Numbered from the stretch's first letter, positions 42,004 through 51,114 are shown. The stretch is 64,000 nucleotides of DNA from Paenibacillus sp. FSL R5-0345 (GCF_000758585.1 NZ_CP009281.1:3534001-3598000); one strand, 5' to 3'. A program made the numbers and translations. The notes: generated from the sequence alone by a model not told the origin.

Positions 42004-42264
42004 TTATCGGCTTTTTACGAGTAGATTAACTGCTTCTTGAATAGAATCATTCATTATAGATTGATCGCCTTCCGCGTTTTGCACACATTCTACAAGATTT
42101 TCACTTACAATGACACCAATCGTATGATCTAATCCAGATCTTACAGCGGAAAGTTGTGTAATGACTTCTTTGCAATTTTTACCTTCATCCATCATACGTA
42201 AGATGCCTCTTATTTGACCTTCCATACGTTTGACACGATTTATCACTTTGCTGTCGTATGTCAT
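42004..42264 (-). CDS. cstR: CstR-type persulfide-sensing repressor (CsoR family)
   Basis: The 86-residue all-helical CsoR-family repressor has the two cysteines in GKNCKEV and NLVECV. The copper-site His of CsoR is missing from the SGLDHTIGVIV helix position, which points to CstR rather than a copper sensor. CstR senses persulfides by forming a sulfur bridge between the two cysteines. I chose the ATG at 42264 with aagggagtg upstream; longer readings would cover the promoter. Three matching ATACC..GGTAT palindromes in this cluster support its regulon. Confidence 0.85.
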   Translation of the reverse strand: MTYDSKVINRVKRMEGQIRGILRMMDEGKNCKEVITQLSAVRSGLDHTIGVIVSENLVECVQNAEGDQSIMNDSIQEAVNLLVKSR

Positions 42265-42318
42265 ACACACACTCCCTTCTTTATTAATATTCGCTAACGT
42301 TCTTACAAAACTTATTCT

Positions 42319-42334
42319 ATACCCTATGGGGTAT
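42319..42334. promoter_or_regulatory. CstR-type autoregulatory operator
   Basis: ATACCCTATGGGGTAT has near-perfect ATACCC/GGGTAT arms 55 bases before the cstR start, overlapping the likely promoter. Confidence 0.75.
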
Positions 42335-42470
42335 GAAGTCAATAGCTATTTTACTTAAATTTGTACTATTTCACAATTGGTTTACGCTGGGTAGGATTTC
42401 ATTGATTCGATTGCGGAGGTCCATTAGCCCCCCCCCCATCGTAATCATCGTTGCAATATCGTCGATGCCA

Positions 42471-44348
42471 TTACAATGCAGCACCGCTTAATGGCTTCAG
42501 ATCTTCTTTTATAAAAAGAGTGTGCCACACGGAAAAAATATAAATTAACCATATTCTACGTGAATAGTCACCTTTATTACTCTTATGCTGATTAAACATC
42601 TCTTCGACGATATTCATATTAAAGATTTCTTCAATACCGCTATAGCGTATTTGCTCAAACATTATATCCGAAATTGGGGTCTTAAGCCAATCACGAATCG
42701 GTACGGGAAATCCTAATTTTGGGCGATTCACGATAGCATCCGGAACGATTCCTTCCATAGCTTTACGCAAAGCAAGTTTTGTTGTTTTGTTGCCAATTCG
42801 ATTGGATACAGGAATTTTACTAGCTGTTTCGAAAACCTCTTTATCTAAAAACGGTACTCTTAATTCTAACGAATGCGCCATGGACAGCTTATCTGCTTTT
42901 GACAAAATATCGCCAGGCAACCAAAAATTCATATCAATAAACTGCATTCTTGTCGTAGGGTCTAGGTGTACTGTCTTATCATAAAAAGGCTTAACGATAT
43001 CCGTGGGATGTAAAAAGCTATTTTGAGCGTGTATCGATTCGTGGAGCAAGTTCATCTTTCCGCTTTTGTTAAAGATATTAGCATTACCGAAAAAACGTTC
43101 CTCTAAAGGTGTCAGCCCCCGAAGTAAATAGTTCTTTCCATAAAAATGATACGGATATATAGACAATGATTTACGTAACGAATCCTTTATGAAGTTGGGC
43201 ATCCATGTGATGGGTCTTAATGCATCTGGTTCTTTATAGATTCTGTATCCTCCGAATAATTCATCAGCGCCTTCCCCTGATAGGACAACCGTTACATGTT
43301 CTTTTGCAAGCTGATTAAGATGATAGAGCGCAATGGCGGAAGGATCCGCGACAGGCTCATCTAGATGCCATACGGTCTTCGCTATACTCTCAAAAAAGTC
43401 TTTTGCCGATAGGATGTGGAAATAATGATCTGTCCCCAGCTTGGCTGCGGTTTGATTGGCAATGATCGTTTCATTGTTCACCCCTTCAAATCCAATCGAA
43501 AAGGTTTTGGTTGATTCTTCTGCTTTCATCATTGCAGCTATAGCTGTGGAGTCAATTCCACTAGATAAAAAACACCCTCTATTCACATCACTTTGTAAAT
43601 GAAGGTTTACTGACTCTTTCAATTTCCACTGAATTTCTTCCGCATAGTCTGCTAAAGATCGTTTTACCGGATGAAAATGGGGCTCCCAATATTTCTCGAT
43701 CTTCATTTCACCATCCGAGTTAACAAATACACGCTCTGCAGGTCCTAATTTATGAATATGTTCAAACATCGTATCCGGTTGCGGCACATACTGAAAAGTT
43801 AAGTAGCTAAATAAACTTTGATACTGTAGCTTTCTGGGCACCCCTTGCACTGCAAGGATGCTTTTGATTTCCGAAGCAAATAAAAGGTTATTCTCATCTT
43901 TGTAATAATAAAAAGGCTTGATGCCAAAATGATCTCTAGCAGCAAAAAGAGTCTGTTCCTTAACATCCCAAATCGCAAAACTAAACATTCCGCGTAAATG
44001 ATGGACACAGTCCTTACCATATTCCTCAAATAAATGCACGATAACCTCTGTATCTGATTGCGTTTGAAAGTGGTGTCCCTTTTGCTTAAGCTGATCTCGT
44101 AGTGTTTTATAGTTATAGATTTCACCATTAAAAACAATCCAAAGGGTACGATCTTCATTCGTCATCGGTTGATTGCCATCACGTAAATCTATAACGGATA
44201 ATCTACGAAAACCCAGCCCAATTCGAGAATCAAGCCATACACCCTCATGATTAGGACCTCGGTGGTTCATTGCCCCTGTCATTTGTTTTAAGGTTTCTTC
44301 ATGTGGGGGTTGTCCATTATATTTTAATATTCCTGCTATTCCGCACAT
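42471..44348 (-). CDS. asnB: Asparagine synthetase, glutamine-hydrolysing
   Basis: The 625-residue product starts MCGIAGILKYNG with Cys2 as the glutaminase nucleophile. The class II amidotransferase half includes MNHRGPNHEG. The synthetase half has the SGID pyrophosphatase loop (FLSSGIDSTAIAAMM) and GEGADELFGGY. It makes asparagine from aspartate, ATP and glutamine. A run of ten C lies at 42428-42437 just after the gene. aggaaggac precedes the start. It could be an AsnO-type sporulation paralogue. Confidence 0.95.
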   Translation of the reverse strand: MCGIAGILKYNGQPPHEETLKQMTGAMNHRGPNHEGVWLDSRIGLGFRRLSVIDLRDGNQPMTNEDRTLWIVFNGEIYNYKTLRDQLKQKGHHFQTQSDTEVIVHLFEEYGKDCVHHLRGMFSFAIWDVKEQTLFAARDHFGIKPFYYYKDENNLLFASEIKSILAVQGVPRKLQYQSLFSYLTFQYVPQPDTMFEHIHKLGPAERVFVNSDGEMKIEKYWEPHFHPVKRSLADYAEEIQWKLKESVNLHLQSDVNRGCFLSSGIDSTAIAAMMKAEESTKTFSIGFEGVNNETIIANQTAAKLGTDHYFHILSAKDFFESIAKTVWHLDEPVADPSAIALYHLNQLAKEHVTVVLSGEGADELFGGYRIYKEPDALRPITWMPNFIKDSLRKSLSIYPYHFYGKNYLLRGLTPLEERFFGNANIFNKSGKMNLLHESIHAQNSFLHPTDIVKPFYDKTVHLDPTTRMQFIDMNFWLPGDILSKADKLSMAHSLELRVPFLDKEVFETASKIPVSNRIGNKTTKLALRKAMEGIVPDAIVNRPKLGFPVPIRDWLKTPISDIMFEQIRYSGIEEIFNMNIVEEMFNQHKSNKGDYSRRIWLIYIFSVWHTLFIKEDLKPLSGAAL

Positions 44349-44446
44349 ACGATTGTAGTCCTTCCTATACTAAAGATTAAGGTTTAGAATGCCCACAATT
44401 GCATTGATCAATCATCATTTTTTATTGCATGTCATTCATATAAAAA

Positions 44447-44483
44447 AACGTCGAACAATTCATTAAATGAATCGTTCGACGTT
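44447..44483. terminator. Terminator between the hydrolase and asnB genes
   Basis: AACGTCGAACAATTCATT pairs with AATGAATCGTTCGACGTT with one mismatch. A-run and T-run flanks make it usable in either direction. It ends the hydrolase transcript (minus strand). Confidence 0.8.
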
Positions 44484-44496
44484 TTCTCATTCACTC

Positions 44497-45435
44497 TTAT
44501 TTTATTTCACTCATGAAGCTTCTGAAATTCTCCACGATTTCTTTCGATTTAGTATGGTGTAAATAATGATCGCCTTCAAGCAGCAGCATCTTCCCATGTA
44601 AAGAATCTTTGATCTGTTCTTCATGTAAAGCTTCCCAGCCTTCAACATCCGAATTATCTTTTACTAAGAAGAACATTACAGGTAGATCTTTGGGGAACTT
44701 TAAAGTTTCAGCGGCATTGAAGTTGCTCGGGAAATGATCTGCTTCGCTAATGATGTTTGGGTTCATCATGTTTTTAAGCGTAATCATTCTATTTTGTTCT
44801 TTGGTTTCATCATCAACACCTGGTGGTGTAATGATTTGATCAGGAGCGAGTTTAACCAGCAATCTGAAGATGCCTGATTGTTTAAGTGATTTTAAGGCTG
44901 CAGTTGGAAGCTCCTCGCCTGCTCCTTGTGCCGGTACACTGCTGTCAATCCCCACGAATGCACTAACTTCGTTTTTGTATTTGTTCACATAGTCTAGAGC
45001 ATAAATTCCGGATATGGAGTGTCCCATCAGAATATAACGGTCTATATTTAATTGTTGCAAGCATTCATGTACTTCACTCACAATATTTTCAATACTTCGT
45101 TCTTTTTCAGTGATATCACTTAACCCATAACCAAAAGGCTCAATGACAACCACTCTGTAAAATGGAGATAACTCGTCAACTAATGGCTTAAAATCAATAC
45201 CTGGCGCTGCAGTTCCGTATCCTGGTAATAATACGACCGTCTCTTCACCATTTCCATGAATCGTAACGTTCATGTTCTTCCCGTCTACAGGTACAAGCTG
45301 ACCATAGGGCTCGATTTTACTTTTCTCCAATTTGTTGCAGATCACATTGACTGTAAAAACAATGGCTAGAAATAGCACTATAGCTATGGTTATTACTCCA
45401 ATTGCTTTAAGTAAAAAGAAAAATGCCTTTTTCAT
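44497..45435 (-). CDS. Alpha/beta hydrolase with N-terminal membrane anchor
   Basis: The 312-residue product has an N-terminal membrane helix (about 8-30, VITIAIVLFLAIVFTVN) and an alpha/beta-hydrolase core. The oxyanion region is LLPGYGTAAPG, the nucleophile elbow G-H-S-I-S-G near residue 145 and the catalytic His in LEGDHYLHHT. The substrate is unknown. It is probably anchored with the catalytic domain outside the membrane. A terminator separates it from asnB. Confidence 0.85.
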   Translation of the reverse strand: MKKAFFFLLKAIGVITIAIVLFLAIVFTVNVICNKLEKSKIEPYGQLVPVDGKNMNVTIHGNGEETVVLLPGYGTAAPGIDFKPLVDELSPFYRVVVIEPFGYGLSDITEKERSIENIVSEVHECLQQLNIDRYILMGHSISGIYALDYVNKYKNEVSAFVGIDSSVPAQGAGEELPTAALKSLKQSGIFRLLVKLAPDQIITPPGVDDETKEQNRMITLKNMMNPNIISEADHFPSNFNAAETLKFPKDLPVMFFLVKDNSDVEGWEALHEEQIKDSLHGKMLLLEGDHYLHHTKSKEIVENFRSFMSEIK

Positions 45436-45631
45436 CTGTTAAATCCCGCTCCCCCACTTATTTATTTCTTCTCATCTGTCCATTTCATTGTAGCAATGCA
45501 GTCTTAGATCCTGTGAAACACAAGATTAATTGGACCTTAACTTTCAGCATCAGCTAACGAAATTCAATTAAGATTCCGTTAAGATAACTGTTATAATTAT
45601 GTTCCCTATTCCGTTCATGGATAACAAAAAA

Positions 45632-45690
45632 ACACCTTTAGAGATTCGCTGATTAGCCCAAAGGACCATTCAACGATATTCTAAAGGTGT
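45632..45690 (-). terminator. Terminator of the DUF896 gene
   Basis: ACACCTTTAG at 45632-45641 pairs with CTAAAGGTGT at 45681-45690 across a long loop. On the minus strand it is followed by a T-run (AAAAAA at 45625-45631 on the + strand). The remainder of 45436-45713 shows no gene. Confidence 0.55.
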
Positions 45691-45713
45691 ACATTCACTT
45701 CATTAGATAAGGA

Positions 45714-45938
45714 TTAGTTCAAGCTTTCTTTACGCGATAAACGAATCTTTTCAGGCGTAACATCATTTCCCTCAGGATCTACAATCGTCACTCCTGAAAG
45801 ACTGTTACGAACTTGTCCACGTATTTCACGTAGGTAATCTTCACGCAAAGCGATCTGCTCGACCCATTCACTTTTTGTCAGGCCTTCTTCACGTTCTTTC
45901 CTGGCTAGTTCATTAATACGAGTCAAACTGTTAATCAT
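45714..45938 (-). CDS. DUF896/YnzC-family small protein
   Basis: The 74-residue helical protein has the DUF896 pattern: RINELARKEREEGLTKSEWV, REDYLREIRGQVRNSL and VTPEKIRLSRKESLN. Family members such as B. subtilis YnzC are short helical hairpins of unknown function, some linked to the SOS response. It stands alone under a palindrome (45964-45977) that matches one upstream of the next MarR gene, so it is probably under MarR control. Confidence 0.88.
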   Translation of the reverse strand: MINSLTRINELARKEREEGLTKSEWVEQIALREDYLREIRGQVRNSLSGVTIVDPEGNDVTPEKIRLSRKESLN

Positions 45939-45963
45939 CTATATTCCTCTTTTCTAAGTTTTG

Positions 45964-45977
45964 ATTAGCTTGCTAAT
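45964..45977. promoter_or_regulatory. MarR operator before the DUF896 gene
   Basis: ATTAGCTTGCTAAT is a perfect 14-bp inverted repeat (6-bp arms, TT centre) in the short gap between the marR stop and the DUF896 start. It is nearly the same as the site at 46447-46462. Confidence 0.75.
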
Positions 45978-45999
45978 GGATGTGATGCGCAGTTCCAGG

Positions 46000-46416
46000 T
46001 TAAGATAAATTATTCGCCATTTGTTTCATAAGCCTTCTTAATAATAAACGTTCTTCGGGTAGAATTCCTGTTAATAATTTATCCAGTTGCTTATTCCATA
46101 TACGTTCTACAGGTTCACACAGATTACGTCCGGCTGAAGTTAGATACACTCGGCTTACTCTGCCATCTTCAGAATCTCTTTTTCGAACAACAAACCCATG
46201 ATTCTCAAGTGATTTCACCATATTCGTGATCGTTGGAGGCTCACAATTCAGACTTTCACTTAACTGTATCTGTGTCATTCCATCTGATTTCCATAACCGG
46301 CATAATAACTGTTCTTGACCTACATGAAGATTATATTCTCTAAGCAGCGCAGCATAATCTCTACGCATTTCCGCTGAAATTATATCCAGTAGTTCTCTTA
46401 TCTCATCTTCAATCAC
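46000..46416 (-). CDS. MarR-family transcriptional regulator
   Basis: The 138-residue product has the MarR winged helix TQIQLSESLNCEPPTITNMV and the wing DSEDGRVSRVYLT. No cysteine pair is seen, unlike the two MarR proteins of the ars block. The two palindromes ATTAGCwwGCTAAT that flank the gene suggest autorepression and control of the DUF896 gene. The ligand is unknown. Confidence 0.88.
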   Translation of the reverse strand: MIEDEIRELLDIISAEMRRDYAALLREYNLHVGQEQLLCRLWKSDGMTQIQLSESLNCEPPTITNMVKSLENHGFVVRKRDSEDGRVSRVYLTSAGRNLCEPVERIWNKQLDKLLTGILPEERLLLRRLMKQMANNLS

Positions 46417-46446
46417 AGCTTGTTCCCCCGAGCCACTTTACAAATT

Positions 46447-46462
46447 AATTAGCAAGCTAATT
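46447..46462. promoter_or_regulatory. MarR autoregulatory operator
   Basis: AATTAGCAAGCTAATT is a perfect 16-bp palindrome with 7-bp arms, 30 bases before the marR start. It shares TTAGC..GCTAA with the site before the DUF896 gene. Confidence 0.8.
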
Positions 46463-46562
46463 ATATCATGTTTTTAAGAGGATTTCAAAGGTTGACGATC
46501 TTTTGCTATCCCCCACCAACGAATCCTCTTTAGTTTGGCACTTTATGATATAAAAATGGTCT

Positions 46563-47660
46563 TCAATTACTGTTTTGCGGAAGCCGTACTTCAAAGATTG
46601 TCCGTACCACACTGCTATGCGCAGAGACGGTTCCATTATGCTGCTCTACTATATTTTTAGTAATAAACAAGCCTAGTCCTGTACTTCCTGTTGGATGTGT
46701 TCGTGCACGATCACCCGTGTAAAACATATCAAAAATACGTGGCAGCTCTTCCGGCTCAATACAATTTCCATAGTTAATTACTTCAACGACTACCTCGTTA
46801 GCGTCCAAGTAACCGTGAATATCAACAAATTGACCATCGCTTCCGTATCGGGCCGCATTTGTAAGAAGGTTCTCAAATACACGTGCTAACAATTCCCCGT
46901 CACCGTAAATCATCAGAGGTTGCGTCATATCCAATCTGGAGGTTAGGCCATTTTTCTCAAAGACTGGATATAATTCTTCATTTAATTGTAAGAGAAGCTC
47001 ACTGAGATCAATCGAGGATTTCTCAAGCTTAAGCTTGCCATAATTCATTCTTGTAATTTCAAACAGCTCATCAATCAATTTTTCTAAACGTTGAGATTTG
47101 GTATAAGCAATCGTCGTGTAATGCCTGGTCTGTTCAGGGGTTAATTGATTGTCTTTCAAAATAAAATCCAAATAGCCGATAACCGAGGTTAGGGGTGTAC
47201 GCAAATCATGCGCCAGGTTCAACACGAGTTGATCTTTACTGCTCTCGGCAATGTCTCCCCGCTCAATAGCTTCTTGCATATTCTCAATGGCTAGATTGAG
47301 ATCTTGTCCAATCATCCCAAATTCATCTTTGGAGGGAATATCGACTCGTTCTGTGAAATCACCTGACGCAAGCTGATGAATTCCCTTAGAGATCTCCTTG
47401 AAGTATCTTGCATACGGCTTAGTGAATAAGAAGAAGAATAAGATGGCTAATGGGACAAAGATAATTAAAAATGTATTCACATCTCCAATATCTCTTATTA
47501 CATAGCGAACTTTGGTTAGTGGATTCTCAAACTTCACCTCAGAGTGATAATACCGCTGGAGCGCTTTATAGATTAAAAAGGTTATTCCGCCGGATACTAG
47601 CATACTGGCAGCCAGCAGCATTATCATTTTTGTACGAAAACTATAAATCATTTTAGGCAT
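46563..47660 (-). CDS. Sensor histidine kinase, VanS-like, without a neighbouring regulator
   Basis: The 365-residue product has two membrane helices (about 10-32 and 60-80), a HAMP domain (about 85-135) and a HisKA domain with His151 (NLAHDLRTPLTSV). The ATP lid has N-box ENLLTNAARYG and GSTGLGLFITKNIVEQ. The sensor loop is only about 30 residues. No response regulator gene adjoins it, so its partner lies elsewhere or was lost. It stands next to the ABC-2 permease operon, which suggests but does not prove that it responds to a membrane stress handled by that transporter. Confidence 0.88.
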   Translation of the reverse strand: MPKMIYSFRTKMIMLLAASMLVSGGITFLIYKALQRYYHSEVKFENPLTKVRYVIRDIGDVNTFLIIFVPLAILFFFLFTKPYARYFKEISKGIHQLASGDFTERVDIPSKDEFGMIGQDLNLAIENMQEAIERGDIAESSKDQLVLNLAHDLRTPLTSVIGYLDFILKDNQLTPEQTRHYTTIAYTKSQRLEKLIDELFEITRMNYGKLKLEKSSIDLSELLLQLNEELYPVFEKNGLTSRLDMTQPLMIYGDGELLARVFENLLTNAARYGSDGQFVDIHGYLDANEVVVEVINYGNCIEPEELPRIFDMFYTGDRARTHPTGSTGLGLFITKNIVEQHNGTVSAHSSVVRTIFEVRLPQNSN

Positions 47661-47743
47661 TGGATGTATACCCTTCCCCTACAGTATTTATCTTTGTAGT
47701 GATAATGGTATATGAATTCAATCTAAATCTCAAATCATTAGAA

Positions 47744-48382
47744 TCAGAAATCCTTTTTTTCAAAAATCCGCAATGAAATAAGATAAGAACAACTAAGTAA
47801 GAACAAGTAAGCCAGTCCTAGTATGATATAAAGAATAAAGCTAGACTTCATGCCAAAACTCTGCCAGTTCTCTAGGTCAGGAAACCATTGAAGCAAACTT
47901 CCGATCACATTCGGAACAACCATTATAATCATCATAAATACGAGATTAACCACTTGCGTTCCTTTTGCCCCTAACCAGTAATGAATCGGTAAATAAAGCA
48001 TGGCGAGGAGTGGAAAAATAGATATCGCAATACCAACCTCTTGCCAAAAATAAGGAGTTACTTGTTTACCTGTCATAATAATCAGAAGATACGTAAAGGC
48101 AGTTGCTGACAGCCCAACAAGCGCATATGGAAGGATTGAGAAGTATTTGGCACGGACTAGCTCCTGTCTCCGTACAGGGAGATTAACGAGAAACCGTTGC
48201 GTCGACTGCTGAGTATCCATAGAACAAGAGCTGATCAATAACAGCATAGGTGGCATGACCGTAAATAAACTGAAGCTATGATAGTTCGAATAAGCTATAA
48301 AGATAAAGAAAGGGATTAGCAGCATCAGAAATTTACGCAGAAGAATGAAGTCTTTTTGAACAAGATAAAATGAATGATACAC
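47744..48382 (-). CDS. ABC-2-type permease (second copy in the YtrA-type operon)
   Basis: The 212-residue product has about six membrane helices and is homologous to the protein encoded just upstream (shared PVRRQELVRAKYFS and PIHYWLGAKG patterns). It starts at GTG 48382 with taaggaggac upstream. It probably forms the heterodimeric membrane part of the transporter with its twin and the ATPase at 49028. The substrate is unknown. Confidence 0.85.
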   Translation of the reverse strand: MYHSFYLVQKDFILLRKFLMLLIPFFIFIAYSNYHSFSLFTVMPPMLLLISSCSMDTQQSTQRFLVNLPVRRQELVRAKYFSILPYALVGLSATAFTYLLIIMTGKQVTPYFWQEVGIAISIFPLLAMLYLPIHYWLGAKGTQVVNLVFMMIIMVVPNVIGSLLQWFPDLENWQSFGMKSSFILYIILGLAYLFLLSCSYLISLRIFEKKDF

Positions 48383-48399
48383 TTTAAGTCCTCCTTAGC

Positions 48400-49035
48400 T
48401 TATAACTCTTCCTTGCTAAACAATCGTAGTGAAATCTTATATGAGAAGTACAAGATGAATAGGTAAACGATCCCTATCAAACCAATCGGAACCAGATGAT
48501 CTTGCAGCTTTAAATGGGTTATTGTCGAGAAAACTGATGAATTTGAGAGTGAAGATCCAGCGTTTAGGGTGGTTATCGTTATAACTACATTAAAAAGGAT
48601 ATTGAAGTAATAGTTTTTGTAACCAAGCCAATAATGAATCGGCAAATAAATAGACACAGTCAAAGGAATCATAAGTAACGTTAAAGATACCCCTATCCAA
48701 TAAACCGGGCTTATGGAATATCCAAATGAAAGGGAAATTAGAAACAAAGCTAACGAGCAAACCAAACCAATGAAACAATAAGGAACAAGTGATAAGTATT
48801 TAGCCAAGACAATCTCTTGCCGTCTAACTGGTAAACCTATCACAAACTTTGTGTTGTTATTCTGTGCATCCATAGAACAGGAGTATACGAGCAACAGCAA
48901 AGATTGAAATGTAGCAAACATGCTGGAGTTATCCAGTTGAACATATGCGATGAACAAGATACTTAAGAGAAAGATAGGAATGAAATTCCGCAGGAGGATA
49001 AAGTCTTTTCTGATCAGCAAAAAGAGATTAAACAT
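48400..49035 (-). CDS. ABC-2-type permease (first copy)
   Basis: The 211-residue product has about six membrane helices and contains PVRRQEIVLAKYLSLV and PIHYWLGYKN, matching its downstream twin. The start overlaps the ATPase gene by 8 bases. Paired small ABC-2 permeases after a GntR gene and an ATPase are typical of YtrA-type operons, which respond to cell-wall antibiotics in Bacillus. Confidence 0.85.
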   Translation of the reverse strand: MFNLFLLIRKDFILLRNFIPIFLLSILFIAYVQLDNSSMFATFQSLLLLVYSCSMDAQNNNTKFVIGLPVRRQEIVLAKYLSLVPYCFIGLVCSLALFLISLSFGYSISPVYWIGVSLTLLMIPLTVSIYLPIHYWLGYKNYYFNILFNVVITITTLNAGSSLSNSSVFSTITHLKLQDHLVPIGLIGIVYLFILYFSYKISLRLFSKEEL

Positions 49036-49897
49036 ACAAAGCGTTTCCCTTTACCGTAAAATACATGATTTCTTCCAGGGTAGGTGTTTCGCATATGGCA
49101 TGATCTCTAAAGAAGTGTTCCCCCTCCGAGCAATTGTTCAGAAGACCCTCGAAACCAACCTCCGTCTCTCTAAGCCCAATGAACCATTTTCGTACATCTC
49201 GATCAAGTAACTCCTTGTTACCTTTTATCAGCATGTATTTGTTAGGTAGAGATTCTTTCATCTCATTAAAAACTAGTCGCCCCTCATTCACAAAAACAAT
49301 ATAGTCCGCGATCCGGTCCAAATCCGTCGTATTATGCGTGGAGAAAAGAATAGACTTCTTCTCATCCTGAATATGCTCACTAAGCAGATCAAGCAGTTCT
49401 CTTCGGAATATAGGATCAAGACCTGCAGTAGGTTCATCCATAATAAGTAGATCTGCATCATGTGATAAGGCAATGGCGAGCGAATACTTCATTTTCATTC
49501 CTTTGGAGAGCTCCTTAATCTTTTTCCGCGGGGAAAGCTTGAACATCTCTATGTATTTCCTATACGTTTCTTGATCCCACCGACTATAAAAGGGAGCAAT
49601 CATCTTACTCATCTGATTGATGGTTAATTGATCGTAAAAATAGTTCTCATCGGAAACATACCCAATTCGATCTTTGTATTTTGCGTTCTTTATGGATGTT
49701 TCTTTGCCAAAAATCTCGATACTTCCTTGGTCGGGTTGTACCATACCCATCATCATTTTAATTAAAGTTGTTTTTCCGGCTCCATTGGGTCCTATTAGCC
49801 CCGTTATATATCCTTCCTTAATACCGAACGTAAGTTCGCATAGGCTAAAATGGCCATATTTTTTAGAGATTTGATTCAATTGAATGACTTCTTTCAT
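49028..49897 (-). CDS. ABC transporter ATPase of the YtrA-type operon
   Basis: The 289-residue product has Walker A GPNGAGKTTLIKMM near residue 37, the signature ELSKGMKMKYSLA and Walker B LLIMDEPTAGLDP, then FSTHN with the switch His. A C-terminal extension of about 75 residues lies after the ATPase core. The length and the GntR gene just upstream (4-base overlap) fit the YtrB group. It supplies energy to the two permeases that follow. Confidence 0.92.
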   Translation of the reverse strand: MKEVIQLNQISKKYGHFSLCELTFGIKEGYITGLIGPNGAGKTTLIKMMMGMVQPDQGSIEIFGKETSIKNAKYKDRIGYVSDENYFYDQLTINQMSKMIAPFYSRWDQETYRKYIEMFKLSPRKKIKELSKGMKMKYSLAIALSHDADLLIMDEPTAGLDPIFRRELLDLLSEHIQDEKKSILFSTHNTTDLDRIADYIVFVNEGRLVFNEMKESLPNKYMLIKGNKELLDRDVRKWFIGLRETEVGFEGLLNNCSEGEHFFRDHAICETPTLEEIMYFTVKGNALYV

Positions 49898-50274
49898 TCT
49901 GTCTCCTCCTCATAAAGCAATTTCAACATCTCACTAAACTCAGCAAAATCAATCCCTAACATTTTACTCTCGTCGATAATTTCCTTCATTCTGTTCTCCA
50001 TGATCCGTAACCGTTGTTCCCGAATAAACTCCTGATCTGCACCAGAAACAAAGGAGCCTTTTCCCACAATAGAATTGATAAGGCCTTCTCTCTCCAGTTC
50101 TTCGTAAGCTCGTTTCGTTGTGATTACGCTAATCTGCAGCTCTTTGGCTAACAGCCGAATAGAAGGTAAAGGCGTACCTGAGACTAACTCTCCTTGCAGG
50201 ATCATCTGGCGGATCTGACTTACAATCTGTGCATAGATGGGTTCACCGGAAGTGTTGGATATCAATATGTTCAT
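49894..50274 (-). CDS. GntR/YtrA-family regulator
   Basis: The 126-residue product has an N-terminal winged helix (YAQIVSQIRQMILQGELVSG, then LPSIRLLAKELQISVITTKR) and a short C-terminal dimer helix of about 50 residues, as in the YtrA subfamily. It probably represses its own operon through the palindrome at 50313-50331. Its stop overlaps the ATPase start. Confidence 0.9.
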   Translation of the reverse strand: MNILISNTSGEPIYAQIVSQIRQMILQGELVSGTPLPSIRLLAKELQISVITTKRAYEELEREGLINSIVGKGSFVSGADQEFIREQRLRIMENRMKEIIDESKMLGIDFAEFSEMLKLLYEEETE

Positions 50275-50312
50275 GAACTCGTGCCCTCACTCCTAGTTTA
50301 TGTGTAATCAAT

Positions 50313-50331
50313 GTATATATGTAATATATAC
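50313..50331. promoter_or_regulatory. Operator palindrome of the GntR/YtrA-type operon
   Basis: GTATATAT and ATATATAC form 8-bp perfect arms around GTA, 39 bases before the gntR start. Such GTATA..TATAC repeats are typical of GntR-family operators. Confidence 0.7.
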
Positions 50332-50433
50332 ACTATACTCATTGTTGTCAATGATCTTTCAAGTCAACAAAAACAAGCCGATTCCCATGAACTCAGGGTC
50401 AGCTTGCTTGGCAATCAACGTCTCTAATCATCA

Positions 50434-51114
50434 TCACATCAACCCAGCACTTCTTAAAAAGCGGCTAACAATATCTATCTGATAGCGAATACGTAGGTCA
50501 CGATCAAGACTCCAGCAGGTTTCCACAGTAAATGCCTTCGCTCCTAAAATACGAGAGACGGCTGCACGCGATGATCCGGGACGCTCTCGTAAACGGATAT
50601 TAAAATGATAGGATGTATTAGTGATCGTACGGTTAATGTCTTTTATGATACGTCTTGCTGTAGCCGTACCTCGGCTCCCCGGCTTAATGATGATAGTCTG
50701 ACCGAGCCGCTTATGATTTCTTTGAGACAAACCATTAGCTTCATGGAGATCAAGGTACCAGGTAGGGTGATAACGCCGTACTAATTGAAGCAAGGCTACG
50801 GATAAAGGATGTTTGGCAGATGCATATCGAGTGCGTGGAAATGTTCGGTTCAAATCCGGTATGCCTCGAATTCGTTTGCGATAAGCTTTTTGATTCATGA
50901 GAGGAACAATTATAAGAGTCCCCCTGTAAATATATAGTTCTCCTTGTCTTAAGCGATTCACGAGGTTTTGAGCGGCACGAATGCTTGCCGTTTCATTCCC
51001 GTGTATGCCGGACACCACCATAAACACAGGACCAGGGAGCCCGCCTCTGATCACATAATAAGGGGTGGCATGGGATGTGGACGATGCTAAGGTATAGTTC
51101 TCAATGATCATCAC
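50434..51114 (-). CDS. Succinylglutamate desuccinylase/aspartoacylase-like zinc hydrolase
   Basis: The 226-residue M14-like hydrolase has the zinc motif GIHGNETASIRAAQ (His and Glu, near 36-40) and a second His in YLDLHEANG near 120. The C-terminal GAKAFTVETCWS contains the catalytic Glu. Such enzymes cleave N-acyl amino acids or act as carboxypeptidase-like amidohydrolases. The true substrate is unknown. It stands alone. Confidence 0.8.
   Translation of the reverse strand: MMIIENYTLASSTSHATPYYVIRGGLPGPVFMVVSGIHGNETASIRAAQNLVNRLRQGELYIYRGTLIIVPLMNQKAYRKRIRGIPDLNRTFPRTRYASAKHPLSVALLQLVRRYHPTWYLDLHEANGLSQRNHKRLGQTIIIKPGSRGTATARRIIKDINRTITNTSYHFNIRLRERPGSSRAAVSRILGAKAFTVETCWSLDRDLRIRYQIDIVSRFLRSAGLM

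Noticed and set aside
42428..42437. Ten-C run after asnB as a phase-variation tract
   Set aside because: It lies outside coding sequence and away from any clear promoter spacing; a chance homopolymer is simpler.
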